Notes: generated by a model not told the origin, from the letters alone. 48,312 bases of DNA from JANLSO01 sp031362405 (GCA_031362405.1 JANLSO010000109.1:1-48312); one strand, 5' to 3'; shown: positions 29,619-38,750, numbered from the stretch's first letter. Numbers and translations: made by a program.

Positions 29619-31048
29619 CTCGACCCCACCGGCGCCGGCGCCTCGAACCGCAGCTTCACGCTGCTATCCGGGACCGGGATCGGGTACTCACCGGTAAAGC
29701 ACGCCCGGCAGTAGTTCTTCGCCGGTCGACCGAGCGCGCGTTGCAGCCCGTCGAGTGAGAGATACGCAAGCGACGTGGCGCCGGTCAGCTCGGCGATCTC
29801 GTCGATCGGATGACGCGCGGCGACAAGCTCGTTCCGATCGGCCATGTCGATGCCGTAGAAGCACGGCCAGGTGATCGGCGGGCTGGAGATGCGCATATGC
29901 ACCTCGGCGGCGCCCGCGTCGCGCAACATTGCGACAACCTGCTGAGTGGTGGTTCCGCGCACGATCGAGTCGTCGACAACGATCAGTCGCTGGCCGGAGA
30001 TCACCGCGCGCAGGGGGTTGAACTTCAACTTCACGCCCGCCCGCCGCAGGGCCTGGTCGGGCTGGATGAACGAGCGCCCGACGTAGCGATTGCGCACGAC
30101 CGCTTCCGCGTAGGGGATGCCCGAGGCGGCGGCATAGCCGATCGCCGCCGGCGTGCCGCTGTCGGGCAGGCCCACGACCATATCGGCGTCGATGGGCGAC
30201 TCTTCGGCGAGCACCTCACCCATCGCCCGACGTGATTCCCACACGCTCTGGCCTTCGAGAGTGCTGTCGGGCCGGGCGAAGTAGATGGCCTCGAACACGC
30301 ACATCCGCGGCCCGGCGGCCGTCAGAGCCTGACGTGATTCCACTCCGTCGGCGGTGATCCGCAGTGCCTCGCCGGGCCGGACCTCCCGTACGAAGGCCGC
30401 GCCGATCTGATCGAGCGCGCAGGTCTCCGAGGCGACGCACCACCCGCCGTCGAGCTGCCCCAACACCAGCGGGCGCACCCCGTAAGCGTCGCGGAATGCC
30501 ACCAGTTCGTGCTCGGTCATCGCGGCGGCAGAGTACGCACCCTCGAGCATCGGCATCACCCGGCAGACGGCCGACAGCAGGTCGCCGCTCTCGCGCACCA
30601 GCAGCGCCGCGACGAGCTCCGAGTCGGCGGTCGCCAGCAGTGGATCCGGGTCGGAGGCGAGCTCCGCACGCAGGAAGTCGGTGTTGGTGAGGTTGCCGTT
30701 GTGGCCGAGGGCCACCATCCGCTCGCCGCGGTTGCGGGTGACCGGTTGGGCGTTGTCCCACTTGTTGGCGCCGGTGGTGGAGTACCGCACGTGGCCGATC
30801 GCCGTGTGCCCGCTGAGGCTGCGCAGCGAGGCCTCATCGAACACGGCGCTGACGAGGCCGAGGTCGCGCTGCACGGTGATGTGGCCGTTGTCGTTCACCG
30901 CGATGCCGGCGCTCTCCTGGCCGCGGTGTTGCAACGCGTGGAGCGCGAAGAACGTCAGCCGCGCGACATCGCGCCCGGGTGCCGCGATGGCGAACACCCC
31001 GCACTCCTCGTGGGGAGCGTCGTCGTCACGCCAGGTGGGCTCGTTCAT
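29615..31048 (-). CDS. purF: Amidophosphoribosyltransferase (glutamine PRPP amidotransferase)
   Basis: First committed step of purine synthesis. The 477 residues have a 15-residue propeptide before the nucleophile Cys16 (HEECGVFAIA), which becomes the N terminus after cleavage. A glutaminase domain follows (HVRYSTTG, GHNGNLTN), then the PRPP loop VVDDSIVRGTT. Cys residues in MCVFEAIYFARPDS, WPCFYGIDM and YCRACFTG sit where Bacillus-type PurF binds a 4Fe-4S cluster, so an oxygen-sensitive form is expected. Start and stop overlap purL (ATGA) and purM (GTGA). Confidence 0.98.
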   Translation of the reverse strand: MNEPTWRDDDAPHEECGVFAIAAPGRDVARLTFFALHALQHRGQESAGIAVNDNGHITVQRDLGLVSAVFDEASLRSLSGHTAIGHVRYSTTGANKWDNAQPVTRNRGERMVALGHNGNLTNTDFLRAELASDPDPLLATADSELVAALLVRESGDLLSAVCRVMPMLEGAYSAAAMTEHELVAFRDAYGVRPLVLGQLDGGWCVASETCALDQIGAAFVREVRPGEALRITADGVESRQALTAAGPRMCVFEAIYFARPDSTLEGQSVWESRRAMGEVLAEESPIDADMVVGLPDSGTPAAIGYAAASGIPYAEAVVRNRYVGRSFIQPDQALRRAGVKLKFNPLRAVISGQRLIVVDDSIVRGTTTQQVVAMLRDAGAAEVHMRISSPPITWPCFYGIDMADRNELVAARHPIDEIAELTGATSLAYLSLDGLQRALGRPAKNYCRACFTGEYPIPVPDSSVKLRFEAPAPVGSR

Positions 31049-33231
31049 CGGCCGAGGGCCTCCGGTATTGCGGATTCGTATGCGACCCGCGCGTCACCCA
31101 ACTCGAGGTGAACATGGGTCGCACCGAGCTGTACCTCCACACGCGCACCGCCGACCGTACCGACTCGTGCCAGGGGCACGCCCCCGGCGCGGCTCATGAG
31201 AGCGGCCTCGGCGTCGGGGCGACAGGTCACGACGACTCGGCCGCCACCTTCCCCGAAGAGATCCTCGTCGGCGCGGCGGCCCTGGGTGAGGGCGACCGAC
31301 ACGCCGATGTCCGCGGCGAGTGCCGACTCGGCGAGGGTGACGGCGATACCGCCGGCCGACACATCGTGAGCGCTTTCGAGCAGGCCTGCCTCGGCGGCGC
31401 CGATGAGAAAGTCGATCAGCGCAACCTCCGCCGCGACATCCGGCATGGCGGGCGCCCCGTCGGCACGACCCAGGTAGGCGCTTGCATCGAGGCGGGGCGC
31501 GCCGCCGCCGGCGATCAGCACCAGATCACCCGCGGTGCGAAACGCCTGCCCCACACTTGCCTCGGCTCGTTCGAGCAACCCGACCATCCCGACCACCGGA
31601 GTCGGATAGATCATGCGCTCCGGCGACTCATTGTAAAGCGACACGTTCCCGGAGACGACCGGCACCTTGAGAGCTTCCAGGGCCTCGCTCATCCCCTCGA
31701 TCACCTGCTGCAGGCGCCACCCGGTGGATCCCTTTTCCGGGTTGGGGAAGTTCAGGCAGTCGCTGGCCGCCAGCGGTCGGGCACCGACGCAGGCCAGGTT
31801 CCGCGCGGCCTCGAAGACCGTCGCGCGGCCGCCTCCACGCGGGTCGAGCTCGCAGTGCATCTCGGCGGAGTCGGTGGTCAGGGCGAGGGCACGCGGGGTC
31901 TCGGGAATCCGCACCACCGCGGCGTCACCGCCCGGACGGCGGATCGTTCCGGCGCCCACCAGGTGGTCGTACTGCTGCCACACCCAACGCTTGCTCGCGA
32001 TGCTCGGTCGCCCGAGCAGACCGCGCCAGGCGGCGGCGAGATCGGCGGGCTCAGGGACGTCCGCCAGATCGAGAGGGGTGGGCGCCAGGGCCGGGGCGAT
32101 CGGCACGGCGTAGGTCGGGGCGTCGTCGGTCAGCGCCGAAGCCGGCAGGTCGACGACGATCTCTCCACGGCAGCGGGCAACGAAGCGGCCGCCGTCGGTG
32201 ACCACACCGATGGCCGTCGCGTCGAGATCCCACCGGCGGCAGCGGGCGATCACCTCATCCAGATCGGCGGACGCGACCACGGCGAGCATCCGCTCCTGGC
32301 TCTCGGAGACGAGGATCTCCGCCGGGGCCATGTCGGCCTCGCGCAGGGGCACCCGGTCGAGTTCGATATCGAGGCCCAGGCCGCCCTTGGCGGCCATCTC
32401 GCTCGCGGCGCTCGTCAGGCCGGCGGCCCCGAGGTCTTGCAACGACACAAGCAGATCCGCGTCGGCCAGATCGAGACAGCAGTCAATCAGCTTGCGCTCG
32501 GTGAACGGGTCGCCGACCTGCACCGACGGGCGCTTGTCAGCGTCGTCGTCACTCAGCTCGGCCGAGGCGAGCACGCTGGCCCCGCCAATGCCGTCACGCC
32601 CGGTGCGGTTGCCGATCAGCACGAGCGGATTGCCCACGCCCTTGGCGGCGGCACGCAGCATCCGGTCGGCGCGCACGACGCCCACGCACATGGCGTTCAC
32701 GAGGCACGAGTCTTCGTAGCGGGCGTCGAACATCACCTCGCCGCCGACGGTCGGCACGCCGATGCAGTTGCCGTAATGGCCGATGCCGGCCACCGCGCGG
32801 CTGAAAAGGTGGCGGCTGCGGCGACTCGTCAGCTCACCGAAACGCAGCGAGTTCAGCAGAGCGATCGGCCGCGAACCCATCGCGAGGATGTCGCGGACGA
32901 TCCCGCCAACGCCGGTCGCCGCGCCCTCGAAAGGCTCGACGGCCGAGGGGTGGTTGTGGCTTTCGATCTTCAGGCAGATGGCCCAGCCGTCGCCGACATC
33001 CACCGCGCCGGCGTTCTCACCGGGGCCCTGCAAGACGCCCTTTCCCGTCACCGGGAAGCGCTTCAGGAGGGGGCGGCTGTGTTTGTAGCTGCAGTGCTCA
33101 CTCCACATCAGGCTGAACATCACGAGCTCGGGATCGCTCGGCGCCCGCCCGATCAGCGTGGGGATGTGGGCGAACTCGTCGTTGGTGAGGCCGAGCTGCC
33201 GGTGAAGGGGGAGGGTTGATTCCGCGCTCAT
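31045..33231 (-). CDS. purL: Phosphoribosylformylglycinamidine synthase subunit PurL (small type)
   Basis: ATP-dependent amidation of FGAR, in complex with PurS and PurQ. The 728 residues are the small PurL type: MWSEHCSYKHSRP (catalytic His region), IESHNHPSAVEPFEGAATGV, GGEVMFDARY, and a second half with CLNFPNPEKGSTGW and GNVSLYNES. ATG at 33229-33231 is set by the ATGA overlap with the purQ stop; in-frame sequence further upstream reads through purQ in a wrong frame. The 3' end overlaps purF. Confidence 0.98.
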   Translation of the reverse strand: MSAESTLPLHRQLGLTNDEFAHIPTLIGRAPSDPELVMFSLMWSEHCSYKHSRPLLKRFPVTGKGVLQGPGENAGAVDVGDGWAICLKIESHNHPSAVEPFEGAATGVGGIVRDILAMGSRPIALLNSLRFGELTSRRSRHLFSRAVAGIGHYGNCIGVPTVGGEVMFDARYEDSCLVNAMCVGVVRADRMLRAAAKGVGNPLVLIGNRTGRDGIGGASVLASAELSDDDADKRPSVQVGDPFTERKLIDCCLDLADADLLVSLQDLGAAGLTSAASEMAAKGGLGLDIELDRVPLREADMAPAEILVSESQERMLAVVASADLDEVIARCRRWDLDATAIGVVTDGGRFVARCRGEIVVDLPASALTDDAPTYAVPIAPALAPTPLDLADVPEPADLAAAWRGLLGRPSIASKRWVWQQYDHLVGAGTIRRPGGDAAVVRIPETPRALALTTDSAEMHCELDPRGGGRATVFEAARNLACVGARPLAASDCLNFPNPEKGSTGWRLQQVIEGMSEALEALKVPVVSGNVSLYNESPERMIYPTPVVGMVGLLERAEASVGQAFRTAGDLVLIAGGGAPRLDASAYLGRADGAPAMPDVAAEVALIDFLIGAAEAGLLESAHDVSAGGIAVTLAESALAADIGVSVALTQGRRADEDLFGEGGGRVVVTCRPDAEAALMSRAGGVPLARVGTVGGARVEVQLGATHVHLELGDARVAYESAIPEALGR

Positions 33232-33866
33232 GCCGCCGCCAGGGCGCGGAAGAGGGCCAGGCCGTCGGTGGATCCGAGCAGCGGGTCGCAGGCCTCCTCG
33301 GGATGGGGCATCAGGCCCATCACGTTGCCGGCGGCGTTCGCCACCCCGGCCACCGCGTCGACGGCTCCCAAAGGGTTTTCGCCCTTGTAGCGCAGCACGA
33401 TGCGGGCGGTGGCAGGGTCGCCGAACCACGCGCCGTCGTGGTTCTTGATCGGGATCGACAGCGTGGCCGGGGCCTTTCGGGTGAACGGCGTTTCGGTGTC
33501 GGCGACCTCCAGCTCGGCCTGGCGACAGACGAACGACAGGCTCGCATTCGGGCGCAACGCCCCCGGCAAGAGACCCGCCTCGCAGAGCACCTGGAAGCCG
33601 TTGCAGATGCCGAGCACCAGGCCGCCCGCCTCGGCGTGGCGTCGCACCGCCGCCATGATCGGCGCCCGGCTGGCGATCGCCCCGGGGCGCAGATGATCGC
33701 CGTAACTGAACCCGCCGGGCAGCACGACGGCGCGGGTACCGGCCGGAAGCTCGCTGTCGGCGTACCAGGCGTAGGTGGCTTCGCTGCCCGCCGCCCGCGC
33801 CGCACGAGCGGCGCTGTCGTGATCGAGCGTGCCCGGAAAGCGCACCACGGCGACCATGCCGCTCAC
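33228..33866 (-). CDS. purQ: FGAM synthase glutaminase subunit PurQ
   Basis: Class I glutamine amidotransferase that supplies ammonia to PurL. The protein carries AVVRFPGT near the start, LPGGFSYGDHLRPGAIA, the nucleophile Cys in LGICNGFQVL and the catalytic His/Glu in MGLMPHPEEA. GTG at 33866 overlaps the purS stop as GTGA and gives 212 residues; ATG at 33857 would give three fewer. The GTGA start is favoured because most junctions in this operon use it. The stop overlaps the purL start. Confidence 0.97.
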   Translation of the reverse strand: MSGMVAVVRFPGTLDHDSAARAARAAGSEATYAWYADSELPAGTRAVVLPGGFSYGDHLRPGAIASRAPIMAAVRRHAEAGGLVLGICNGFQVLCEAGLLPGALRPNASLSFVCRQAELEVADTETPFTRKAPATLSIPIKNHDGAWFGDPATARIVLRYKGENPLGAVDAVAGVANAAGNVMGLMPHPEEACDPLLGSTDGLALFRALAAA

Positions 33867-34099
33867 CCGTCGACCTTGATCGTGAAGTCCTCGATCAGCG
33901 GGTTGGCCAGGAGCTGCTCGCACATCCTGCGGGCCGTCCCTTCCGCGTCGCCGGCCGGCACGTCGAGCTCGATGCGCTTGCCGATCCGCACGCCGTCGAC
34001 CTCGTCGAAGCCGAGCTGGCGTAGGGCCCGTTCCACCGCCTGTCCCTGGGGGTCGAGCACGCCGTCTTTCGGCATCACGGTGACCACGACACGGGTCAT
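33863..34099 (-). CDS. purS: FGAM synthase subunit PurS
   Basis: A 78-residue protein that bridges PurL and PurQ in the Gram-positive-type FGAM synthase. It shows VVVTVMPKDGVLDPQGQAVE at the N terminus, a VRIGKRIELDV strand and the C-terminal LLANPLIEDFTIKV, all typical. ATG at 34097-34099 overlaps the purC stop (ATGA). Its small size makes it easy to miss, but both ends are fixed by overlaps with purC and purQ. Confidence 0.96.
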   Translation of the reverse strand: MTRVVVTVMPKDGVLDPQGQAVERALRQLGFDEVDGVRIGKRIELDVPAGDAEGTARRMCEQLLANPLIEDFTIKVDG

Positions 34100-34980
34100 G
34101 CGGCGTCCTTGAGGTAGGTATCGAAACGGCGGCCGGTCAGCCGCTCGTATGCATCCACGTAGCGCTGCCGTGTGCCCGCGACGACGTCGCTGGGCAGGGC
34201 CGGGGCCGGGGGAGAATGGTCCCATCCTGTCGCGTCGAGCCAGTCGCGGACGTACTGCTTGTCGAACGACGGGGGGCTTTCGCCCGGAACCCAGCTCTCG
34301 GCCGGCCAGAACCGCGACGAATCGGGGGTGAGCACCTCGTCGGCGAGAACGATTTCGCCGTCGGGGGCGCGCCCGAACTCGAGCTTGGTGTCGGCGAGGA
34401 TGATCCCGGCCGCCTGGCAGTCGTTCGCCGCGCGCCGGTAGATGGCCAGGGTCAGGCGTTCCAGCTCGGCGAGGACCTCAGCCCCGACCACCTCGCGAGC
34501 CTCGTCGCGGGTGATGTTCTCGTCGTGTCCCGAGGTGGCCTTCGATGCCGGGGTGAAGATCGGCTCGGGCAGGCGATCCGACATCCGCAGGCCCGCGGGC
34601 AGGGCGTGTCCTGAGACGCTGCCGTTCGCCCGGTAATCGCGCCAGCCCGATCCCGACAGGTACCCGCGCGCGACGCACTCGACGGGAAACATCTCGAGCG
34701 CCCGCACGCGCACCGCCCGCCCGGCGTTCTCGGGGCTGCGCAGCGCCTCGGGCAGATCACCGAGCGCGGTCCCCGCCAGGTGGTTCGGGACCAGATCGGC
34801 CATCCGGTCGAACCATGACAGCGACATCGCCGTCAGCACCCGACCCTTGTCGGGCACGAGCGTCGGCATGATCACGTCGTACGCGGAGATGCGGTCGCTG
34901 GCGACCATCACCAAGTAGCCGTCGTCGGCGGCGTACATCTCGCGGACCTTCCCACGCAGGATCGGCAGCGGCGCGCTCAC
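34096..34980 (-). CDS. purC: SAICAR synthetase
   Basis: Joins CAIR and aspartate using ATP. With the GTG start at 34980 the 294-residue protein begins before GKVREMYA and keeps LVMVASDRISAYDVIMP, EMFPVECVARGYLSGSGW, the ADTKLEFG motif and DEVLTPDSSRFWPA, followed by FDKQYVRDWL. It resembles the longer eukaryote/actinobacterial type more than the 235-residue E. coli type. The start overlaps the purB stop (GTGA) and the stop overlaps the purS start (ATGA). Confidence 0.97.
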   Translation of the reverse strand: MSAPLPILRGKVREMYAADDGYLVMVASDRISAYDVIMPTLVPDKGRVLTAMSLSWFDRMADLVPNHLAGTALGDLPEALRSPENAGRAVRVRALEMFPVECVARGYLSGSGWRDYRANGSVSGHALPAGLRMSDRLPEPIFTPASKATSGHDENITRDEAREVVGAEVLAELERLTLAIYRRAANDCQAAGIILADTKLEFGRAPDGEIVLADEVLTPDSSRFWPAESWVPGESPPSFDKQYVRDWLDATGWDHSPPAPALPSDVVAGTRQRYVDAYERLTGRRFDTYLKDAA

Positions 34981-36272
34981 AGGACCGCGACCCGCTCCAT
35001 GATCCTGCCGCCGTGGCGGATGTACCAACGAGCGTCGAACAGCTCGTCGAGGGCGTCGGCGTCGATGTGGGTTGTGACCTCGGCGTCGTTGCCGAGCAGG
35101 GTGCGCAGGGAAACCCCGGTCTCCCAGCACCTCATCGCGTTGCGCTGCACCAGCACGTAGGCGTCTTCGCGGGTCAGGCCCGACTCGACCAGCCCGAGCA
35201 GCACCCGCTGTGAGAACACCAGCCCGGCCGAGGATTCCAGCACCTCGATCATGCGTTTCGGGTTGACGACCAGGCCGTCAATGAGCTTCCGCGTCGTGGC
35301 CAACATGTAGTCGATGATCAAGAAGGCATCGGGCAGAATGATCCGCTCGACCGACGAGTGCGAGATGTCGCGCTCGTGCCACAGCGCAACGTCCTCCAGG
35401 GCCGCCACGGCGTGGCCGCGCACCACCCGCGCCATTCCCGAAATGCGCTCAGCGGTGATCGGATTGCGCTTGTGGGGCATCGCCGAGCTGCCCTTTTGGC
35501 CGACGGTAAACGCCTCCTCGGCCTCGCGGACCTCCGTGCGCTGCAGGTGGCGCAGCTCGGTCGCGAGCCGGTCGAGTGAGCTTGCGGCGACGGCCATGGT
35601 GGTGACCAGCTCGGCGTGGCGGTCGCGGGCGACGACCTGCGTCGAGGCCGGCTCACCGCCGATCCCCAGCTCGGCCAGCACGTCGGCCTCGAGATCGGGG
35701 TCGAGCGTTGCGTAGGTGCCGACGGCTCCCGACAGCTTGCCGACGGCCGCACCGGCGATGGCGCGGGCGAGGCGTTCCTCGTTGCGCCGGCTCTCGAACG
35801 CGTGGCCGGCCATCTTCAGACCGAACGACGTCGGTTCGGCGTGGATGCCATGAGTACGCCCGACGCACAGCGTCTCGGCGTGCGCAATCGCGATCGCTTT
35901 GAGCGTGGCCGTCAGGTCGGCGGCCTCACGCAGGATCAGCTCACCCGCGCGGCGGATCCCCAGGCCCATCGCCGTGTCGAGCACGTCCGAGGAGGTCATG
36001 CCGTAGTGGATCCACCGCGCGGCGGGGCCGACTTCCTCAGCGACGTTGGTGAGGAATGCGACCACGTCGTGGTTGGTGGTCTTCTCCAGCTCGAGCGTGC
36101 GCTCTTCGGTGAACGCGGCGCGCTGCTCGATGGTCGCGAGATCCTCGGCGGGAATCACCCCGCGCGCCGACCAGGCCCGACAGACGGCCAGCTCGACCTC
36201 GAGCCAGCGGCCGAGTTTGGCGTTCTCCGACCAGAGGGCCGACATCTCGGCACGTGAATAGCGAGGAATCAT
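34977..36272 (-). CDS. purB: Adenylosuccinate lyase
   Basis: Releases fumarate from SAICAR and from adenylosuccinate, so it acts twice in purine synthesis. The 431 residues include YGMTSSDVLDTA, VGRTHGIHAEPTSFG with the catalytic His, and the superfamily signature GSSAMPHKRNP. ATG at 36270-36272 overlaps the purD stop (ATGA); the stop overlaps the purC GTG. Second gene of the operon. Confidence 0.98.
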   Translation of the reverse strand: MIPRYSRAEMSALWSENAKLGRWLEVELAVCRAWSARGVIPAEDLATIEQRAAFTEERTLELEKTTNHDVVAFLTNVAEEVGPAARWIHYGMTSSDVLDTAMGLGIRRAGELILREAADLTATLKAIAIAHAETLCVGRTHGIHAEPTSFGLKMAGHAFESRRNEERLARAIAGAAVGKLSGAVGTYATLDPDLEADVLAELGIGGEPASTQVVARDRHAELVTTMAVAASSLDRLATELRHLQRTEVREAEEAFTVGQKGSSAMPHKRNPITAERISGMARVVRGHAVAALEDVALWHERDISHSSVERIILPDAFLIIDYMLATTRKLIDGLVVNPKRMIEVLESSAGLVFSQRVLLGLVESGLTREDAYVLVQRNAMRCWETGVSLRTLLGNDAEVTTHIDADALDELFDARWYIRHGGRIMERVAVL

Positions 36273-37555
36273 GAGTGGGTCACCGTTTCGAGCCCGAGTG
36301 CGATATCGCGCCGTATCTGTTTGCCGGGAAAGTCGATGAGATCGGCGGCGGCATACGCGCGATCGCGGGCCTCGGCGACGGTGGTGCCGTGATGGGCGAC
36401 GGCGAGAACGCGCCCTCCCGCGGTGACGATGTCACCGTTCGTCGCGCGGGCCGTGCCCGCGTGGTAGATCTCGGCACCGGTTGCCGCCGCCGCGTCGAGC
36501 CCGGAGATGACACCGCCGATTTCCGGCGCCGCCGGGTAGCCCGGCGCGGCGAGAACGACCGCGACACAGGTCTGCGCCGTCACCGCCACCGGGCCGTCCG
36601 CCAGCTCGCTGGCGGCCGCGCAGCGCAAAAGGTCGAGGAGGTCGCCCGAAAGCCGCGAGAGAAGGGCCTGGGTCTCGGGGTCGCCGAAGCGGACGTTGAA
36701 CTCGATCACGCGTGGGCCATCGGCCGTCATCATCAACCCGGCGTAGAGCACGCCACGAAACGGCGTGCCACGGCGCGCCATCTCCGCGATGAGGGGGCGA
36801 TGCACGCGCTCGACGAGTTCATCGGCGACTGCGTCCGGAACATCGGGCAAAGGGGAGACCGACCCCATGCCGCCCGTGTTCGGGCCGGTGTTGCCCTCAC
36901 CGATCGGCTTGTAGTCGCGGGCGGCGGGGAAGCGCGCGACGCGCTCGCCATCACAGATGGCCAGCAGCGAGACCTCGGGGCCGACGAGGCCCTCTTCGAC
37001 GACGACCGTCTGCCCGGCTGCTCCGAAGGCGTCATCGTGGAGGCAGGCCTCGAGGGCGGCACGCGCCTCGGCCTCGGACCCCGCGACGACGACGCCCTTG
37101 CCGGCGGCCAGCCCGTCGGCCTTGACGGCGACCGGCAGACCGAGCTCACGCACGGCGTCAATGCCATCCGCGACGGTGGTGACGGTGATCGACCGGGCGG
37201 TTGGCACCCCGGCCGCGGCCATGACCTCTTTTGCGAAGGCTTTGCTGCCCTCCAAGCGCGCGGCGGCGGCGCTCGGTCCGAACGTCGCGATGCCGGCCTC
37301 GCGCAGGGCGTCGGCCAGGCCGTCGACCAGCGGGGCCTCGGGACCGATCACGGCGAAGTCGACCCCCTCGGTGCGTGCCAGGGCGATCACGCTCGCCGAG
37401 TCGGCCGGGTCGATTGCGAAGACATCGGCGTCGCCGGCGATACCGGGGTTCCCCGGTGCGCAGATGATTCGCGGTCGCGAACGTGAGCGCTTCAGCGCCC
37501 TTACGAGGGCGTGCTCACGCCCACCGCCACCGACCACCAGCACCGTTCCGTTCAC
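36269..37555 (-). CDS. purD: Phosphoribosylamine-glycine ligase (GAR synthetase)
   Basis: Second step of purine synthesis; an ATP-grasp enzyme of 428 residues. It starts VLVVGGGGREHALVRAL, has the ATP-grasp segments VKADGLAAGKGVVV and GGMGSVSPLP, and ends with RFGDPETQALL and the C-terminal YPAAPEIGG/AHHGTTVAEAR blocks. The GTG start is at 37553-37555. This is the first gene of purD-B-C-S-Q-L-F-M-N-H, in which all nine junctions overlap. A hairpin occupies the leader right up to the start codon (37556-37584). purE and purK are absent from the window. Confidence 0.98.
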   Translation of the reverse strand: MNGTVLVVGGGGREHALVRALKRSRSRPRIICAPGNPGIAGDADVFAIDPADSASVIALARTEGVDFAVIGPEAPLVDGLADALREAGIATFGPSAAAARLEGSKAFAKEVMAAAGVPTARSITVTTVADGIDAVRELGLPVAVKADGLAAGKGVVVAGSEAEARAALEACLHDDAFGAAGQTVVVEEGLVGPEVSLLAICDGERVARFPAARDYKPIGEGNTGPNTGGMGSVSPLPDVPDAVADELVERVHRPLIAEMARRGTPFRGVLYAGLMMTADGPRVIEFNVRFGDPETQALLSRLSGDLLDLLRCAAASELADGPVAVTAQTCVAVVLAAPGYPAAPEIGGVISGLDAAAATGAEIYHAGTARATNGDIVTAGGRVLAVAHHGTTVAEARDRAYAAADLIDFPGKQIRRDIALGLETVTHS

Positions 37556-37584
37556 TGGCGCACCCTCTCACACGGGGTGCGCCA
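37556..37584 (-). promoter_or_regulatory. Hairpin abutting the purD start codon (candidate operon control element)
   Basis: On the minus strand TGGCGCACCC and GGGTGCGCCA are perfectly complementary 10-base arms around a 9-base loop (CGTGTGAGA), and the GTG start of purD follows the second arm at once. The only Shine-Dalgarno-like sequence, GAGAGGG, straddles the loop and the 3' arm, so folding would partly hide it. The same bases could also be a dyad operator for a dimeric repressor. Both roles are inference from position. Confidence 0.5.
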
Positions 37585-37634
37585 ATGGGCCGCCCGATTC
37601 GCCGCCGCGATCCGTCGTGGCTACCATCACTCTC

Positions 37635-37991
37635 ATGACCGAACCGTCACTGAGTCGCTCCGACCGAGAGGCGCAACGATCGTTGATCGTGGATGCACTC
37701 GGCGATCTCTCGGGGGCTGCCGATCCGCATCGCGCGGCGTCCGACGTCATGCGGGCGATCGACGCCTACATCGATTCCGCTCCGCCACGCACACCTGCCG
37801 GCGGCGAGACGCCGGTTGCCGACTACGAACGCCGTGAGATCCGCGAAGCGCGGTCGATCACCTGGATCGTCGTCGGCTGCGCGGTGCTTGCGACCCTCGT
37901 GATTTCCGTGCTGCTGTCGGGAGGATGGGTCGGTGCACTCGCGATCGGGGCGATCTGGGCTGTAGCGCTCTTCGCTCTCATGTCGTCCTAA
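37635..37991 (+). CDS. Small membrane protein with cytosolic N-terminal half, 118 residues
   Basis: ATG at 37635. Residues 1-75 are hydrophilic (SRSDREAQRSLIVDALGDLS, DVMRAIDAYIDSAPP), followed by two hydrophobic segments (about 77-96, ITWIVVGCAVLATLVISVLL, and about 98-116, GWVGALAIGAIWAVALFAL). I recognise no family. It is divergent from purD, so the short space between them holds both promoters. An AT-rich run (TTTTTTT at about 37994) follows the stop, unusual in this GC-rich window. Confidence 0.7.
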   Translation: MTEPSLSRSDREAQRSLIVDALGDLSGAADPHRAASDVMRAIDAYIDSAPPRTPAGGETPVADYERREIREARSITWIVVGCAVLATLVISVLLSGGWVGALAIGAIWAVALFALMSS

Positions 37992-38069
37992 CAGTTTTTT
38001 TCTTCGCTTCTAGCGAGCAAAAAGAGTGAGCCGGCGGCGAAGTAGCGGCGACAGACGGGCCTGCCGCGC

Positions 38070-38750
38070 GTGTTCCTGAGTGTGATCGATTGGTTCCCCG
38101 CGCACTCAACGACGGCCGCCGACCCGCGGACGGTCGCGCGTCTGCGCTGGCAGTCGTTTGCGCTTGTGCGGCGGATGGCGCGCGAGGTCGACGCACAACA
38201 TCGCGCGACTGCCGGGCACTCCGAGCGCACCGCGCGCCTGGCGATGGGGCTGGGTGACGTCCTTGGATGGGCCTCTCGCGACATCGAACGGCTCGGCGAG
38301 GCCGCTCTGGTGCACGACATCGGAAAGATCTGCGTGCCGGCGGAGGTCCTTGGTTCGCCGGTGGCATTGACCGATGAGCAGATGGCGTTGGTGCGCCACC
38401 ACCCGCAGATCAGCGCCGAGATGGTCTCGGTCGCCCTCGATCCCGAGCAGGTCTCCTGGGTTCGGCATCACCACGAGCGGTGGGACGGGCGTGGCTATCC
38501 CGACGGTCTTCGTGGCGCGCTGATCCCCTCGGGCGCCCAGCTGCTCTCGGTCGCCGACGCGTGGGACGCCATGACGACGCGCCCGGGGCCTCGCAACATG
38601 AACACGACCCAGGCCCTGGACGAGTGCCAGAACGAAAGTGGTCATCAGTTCGCCCCGCCGGTCGCGTTGGCCCTACCGGCCGCGGTCGAACGCTCGAATA
38701 CGCATCCATGGCGCCGGTCCGGGCGACGAGCGCTCACGGTGACCGCCTAG
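38070..38750 (+). CDS. HD-GYP domain protein (probable cyclic-di-GMP phosphodiesterase)
   Basis: A 226-residue stand-alone HD-GYP protein. It shows the first ligand segment ATAGHSERTARLA, the HD pair His82-Asp83 (LVHDIGKI), the paired His cluster RHHHERWDGRGYPDGL (GYP at 142-144) and the SVADAWDAMT segment. Members hydrolyse cyclic di-GMP with a di- or tri-iron centre. There is no receiver or other sensor domain. The segment after DAWDAMTT is short of the usual Arg/Tyr-rich loop (TRPGPRNMNTTQ), and the C-terminal 35 residues are non-conserved. The GTG start at 38070 is tentative. The sigma-factor gene follows on the same strand. Confidence 0.85.
   Translation: MFLSVIDWFPAHSTTAADPRTVARLRWQSFALVRRMAREVDAQHRATAGHSERTARLAMGLGDVLGWASRDIERLGEAALVHDIGKICVPAEVLGSPVALTDEQMALVRHHPQISAEMVSVALDPEQVSWVRHHHERWDGRGYPDGLRGALIPSGAQLLSVADAWDAMTTRPGPRNMNTTQALDECQNESGHQFAPPVALALPAAVERSNTHPWRRSGRRALTVTA

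Noticed and set aside
30979..33219. A long open frame (746 codons) on the plus strand opposite purL/purF
   Set aside because: It is the antisense of secure purine genes; long antisense frames are expected in high-GC DNA, and it has no recognisable domain.
37992..38026. Rho-independent terminator after the small membrane protein
   Set aside because: The T-run precedes the weak stem (TTCGCT/AGCGAG) and an A-run follows it, so neither strand has stem followed by U-tract.
38070..38750. Frameshifted HD-GYP gene because the loop after DAWDAMTT is unusual
   Set aside because: The metal ligands and GYP are intact, and a GHQF segment resembling the family's C-terminal motif follows in the same frame, so it is more likely a divergent but whole protein.
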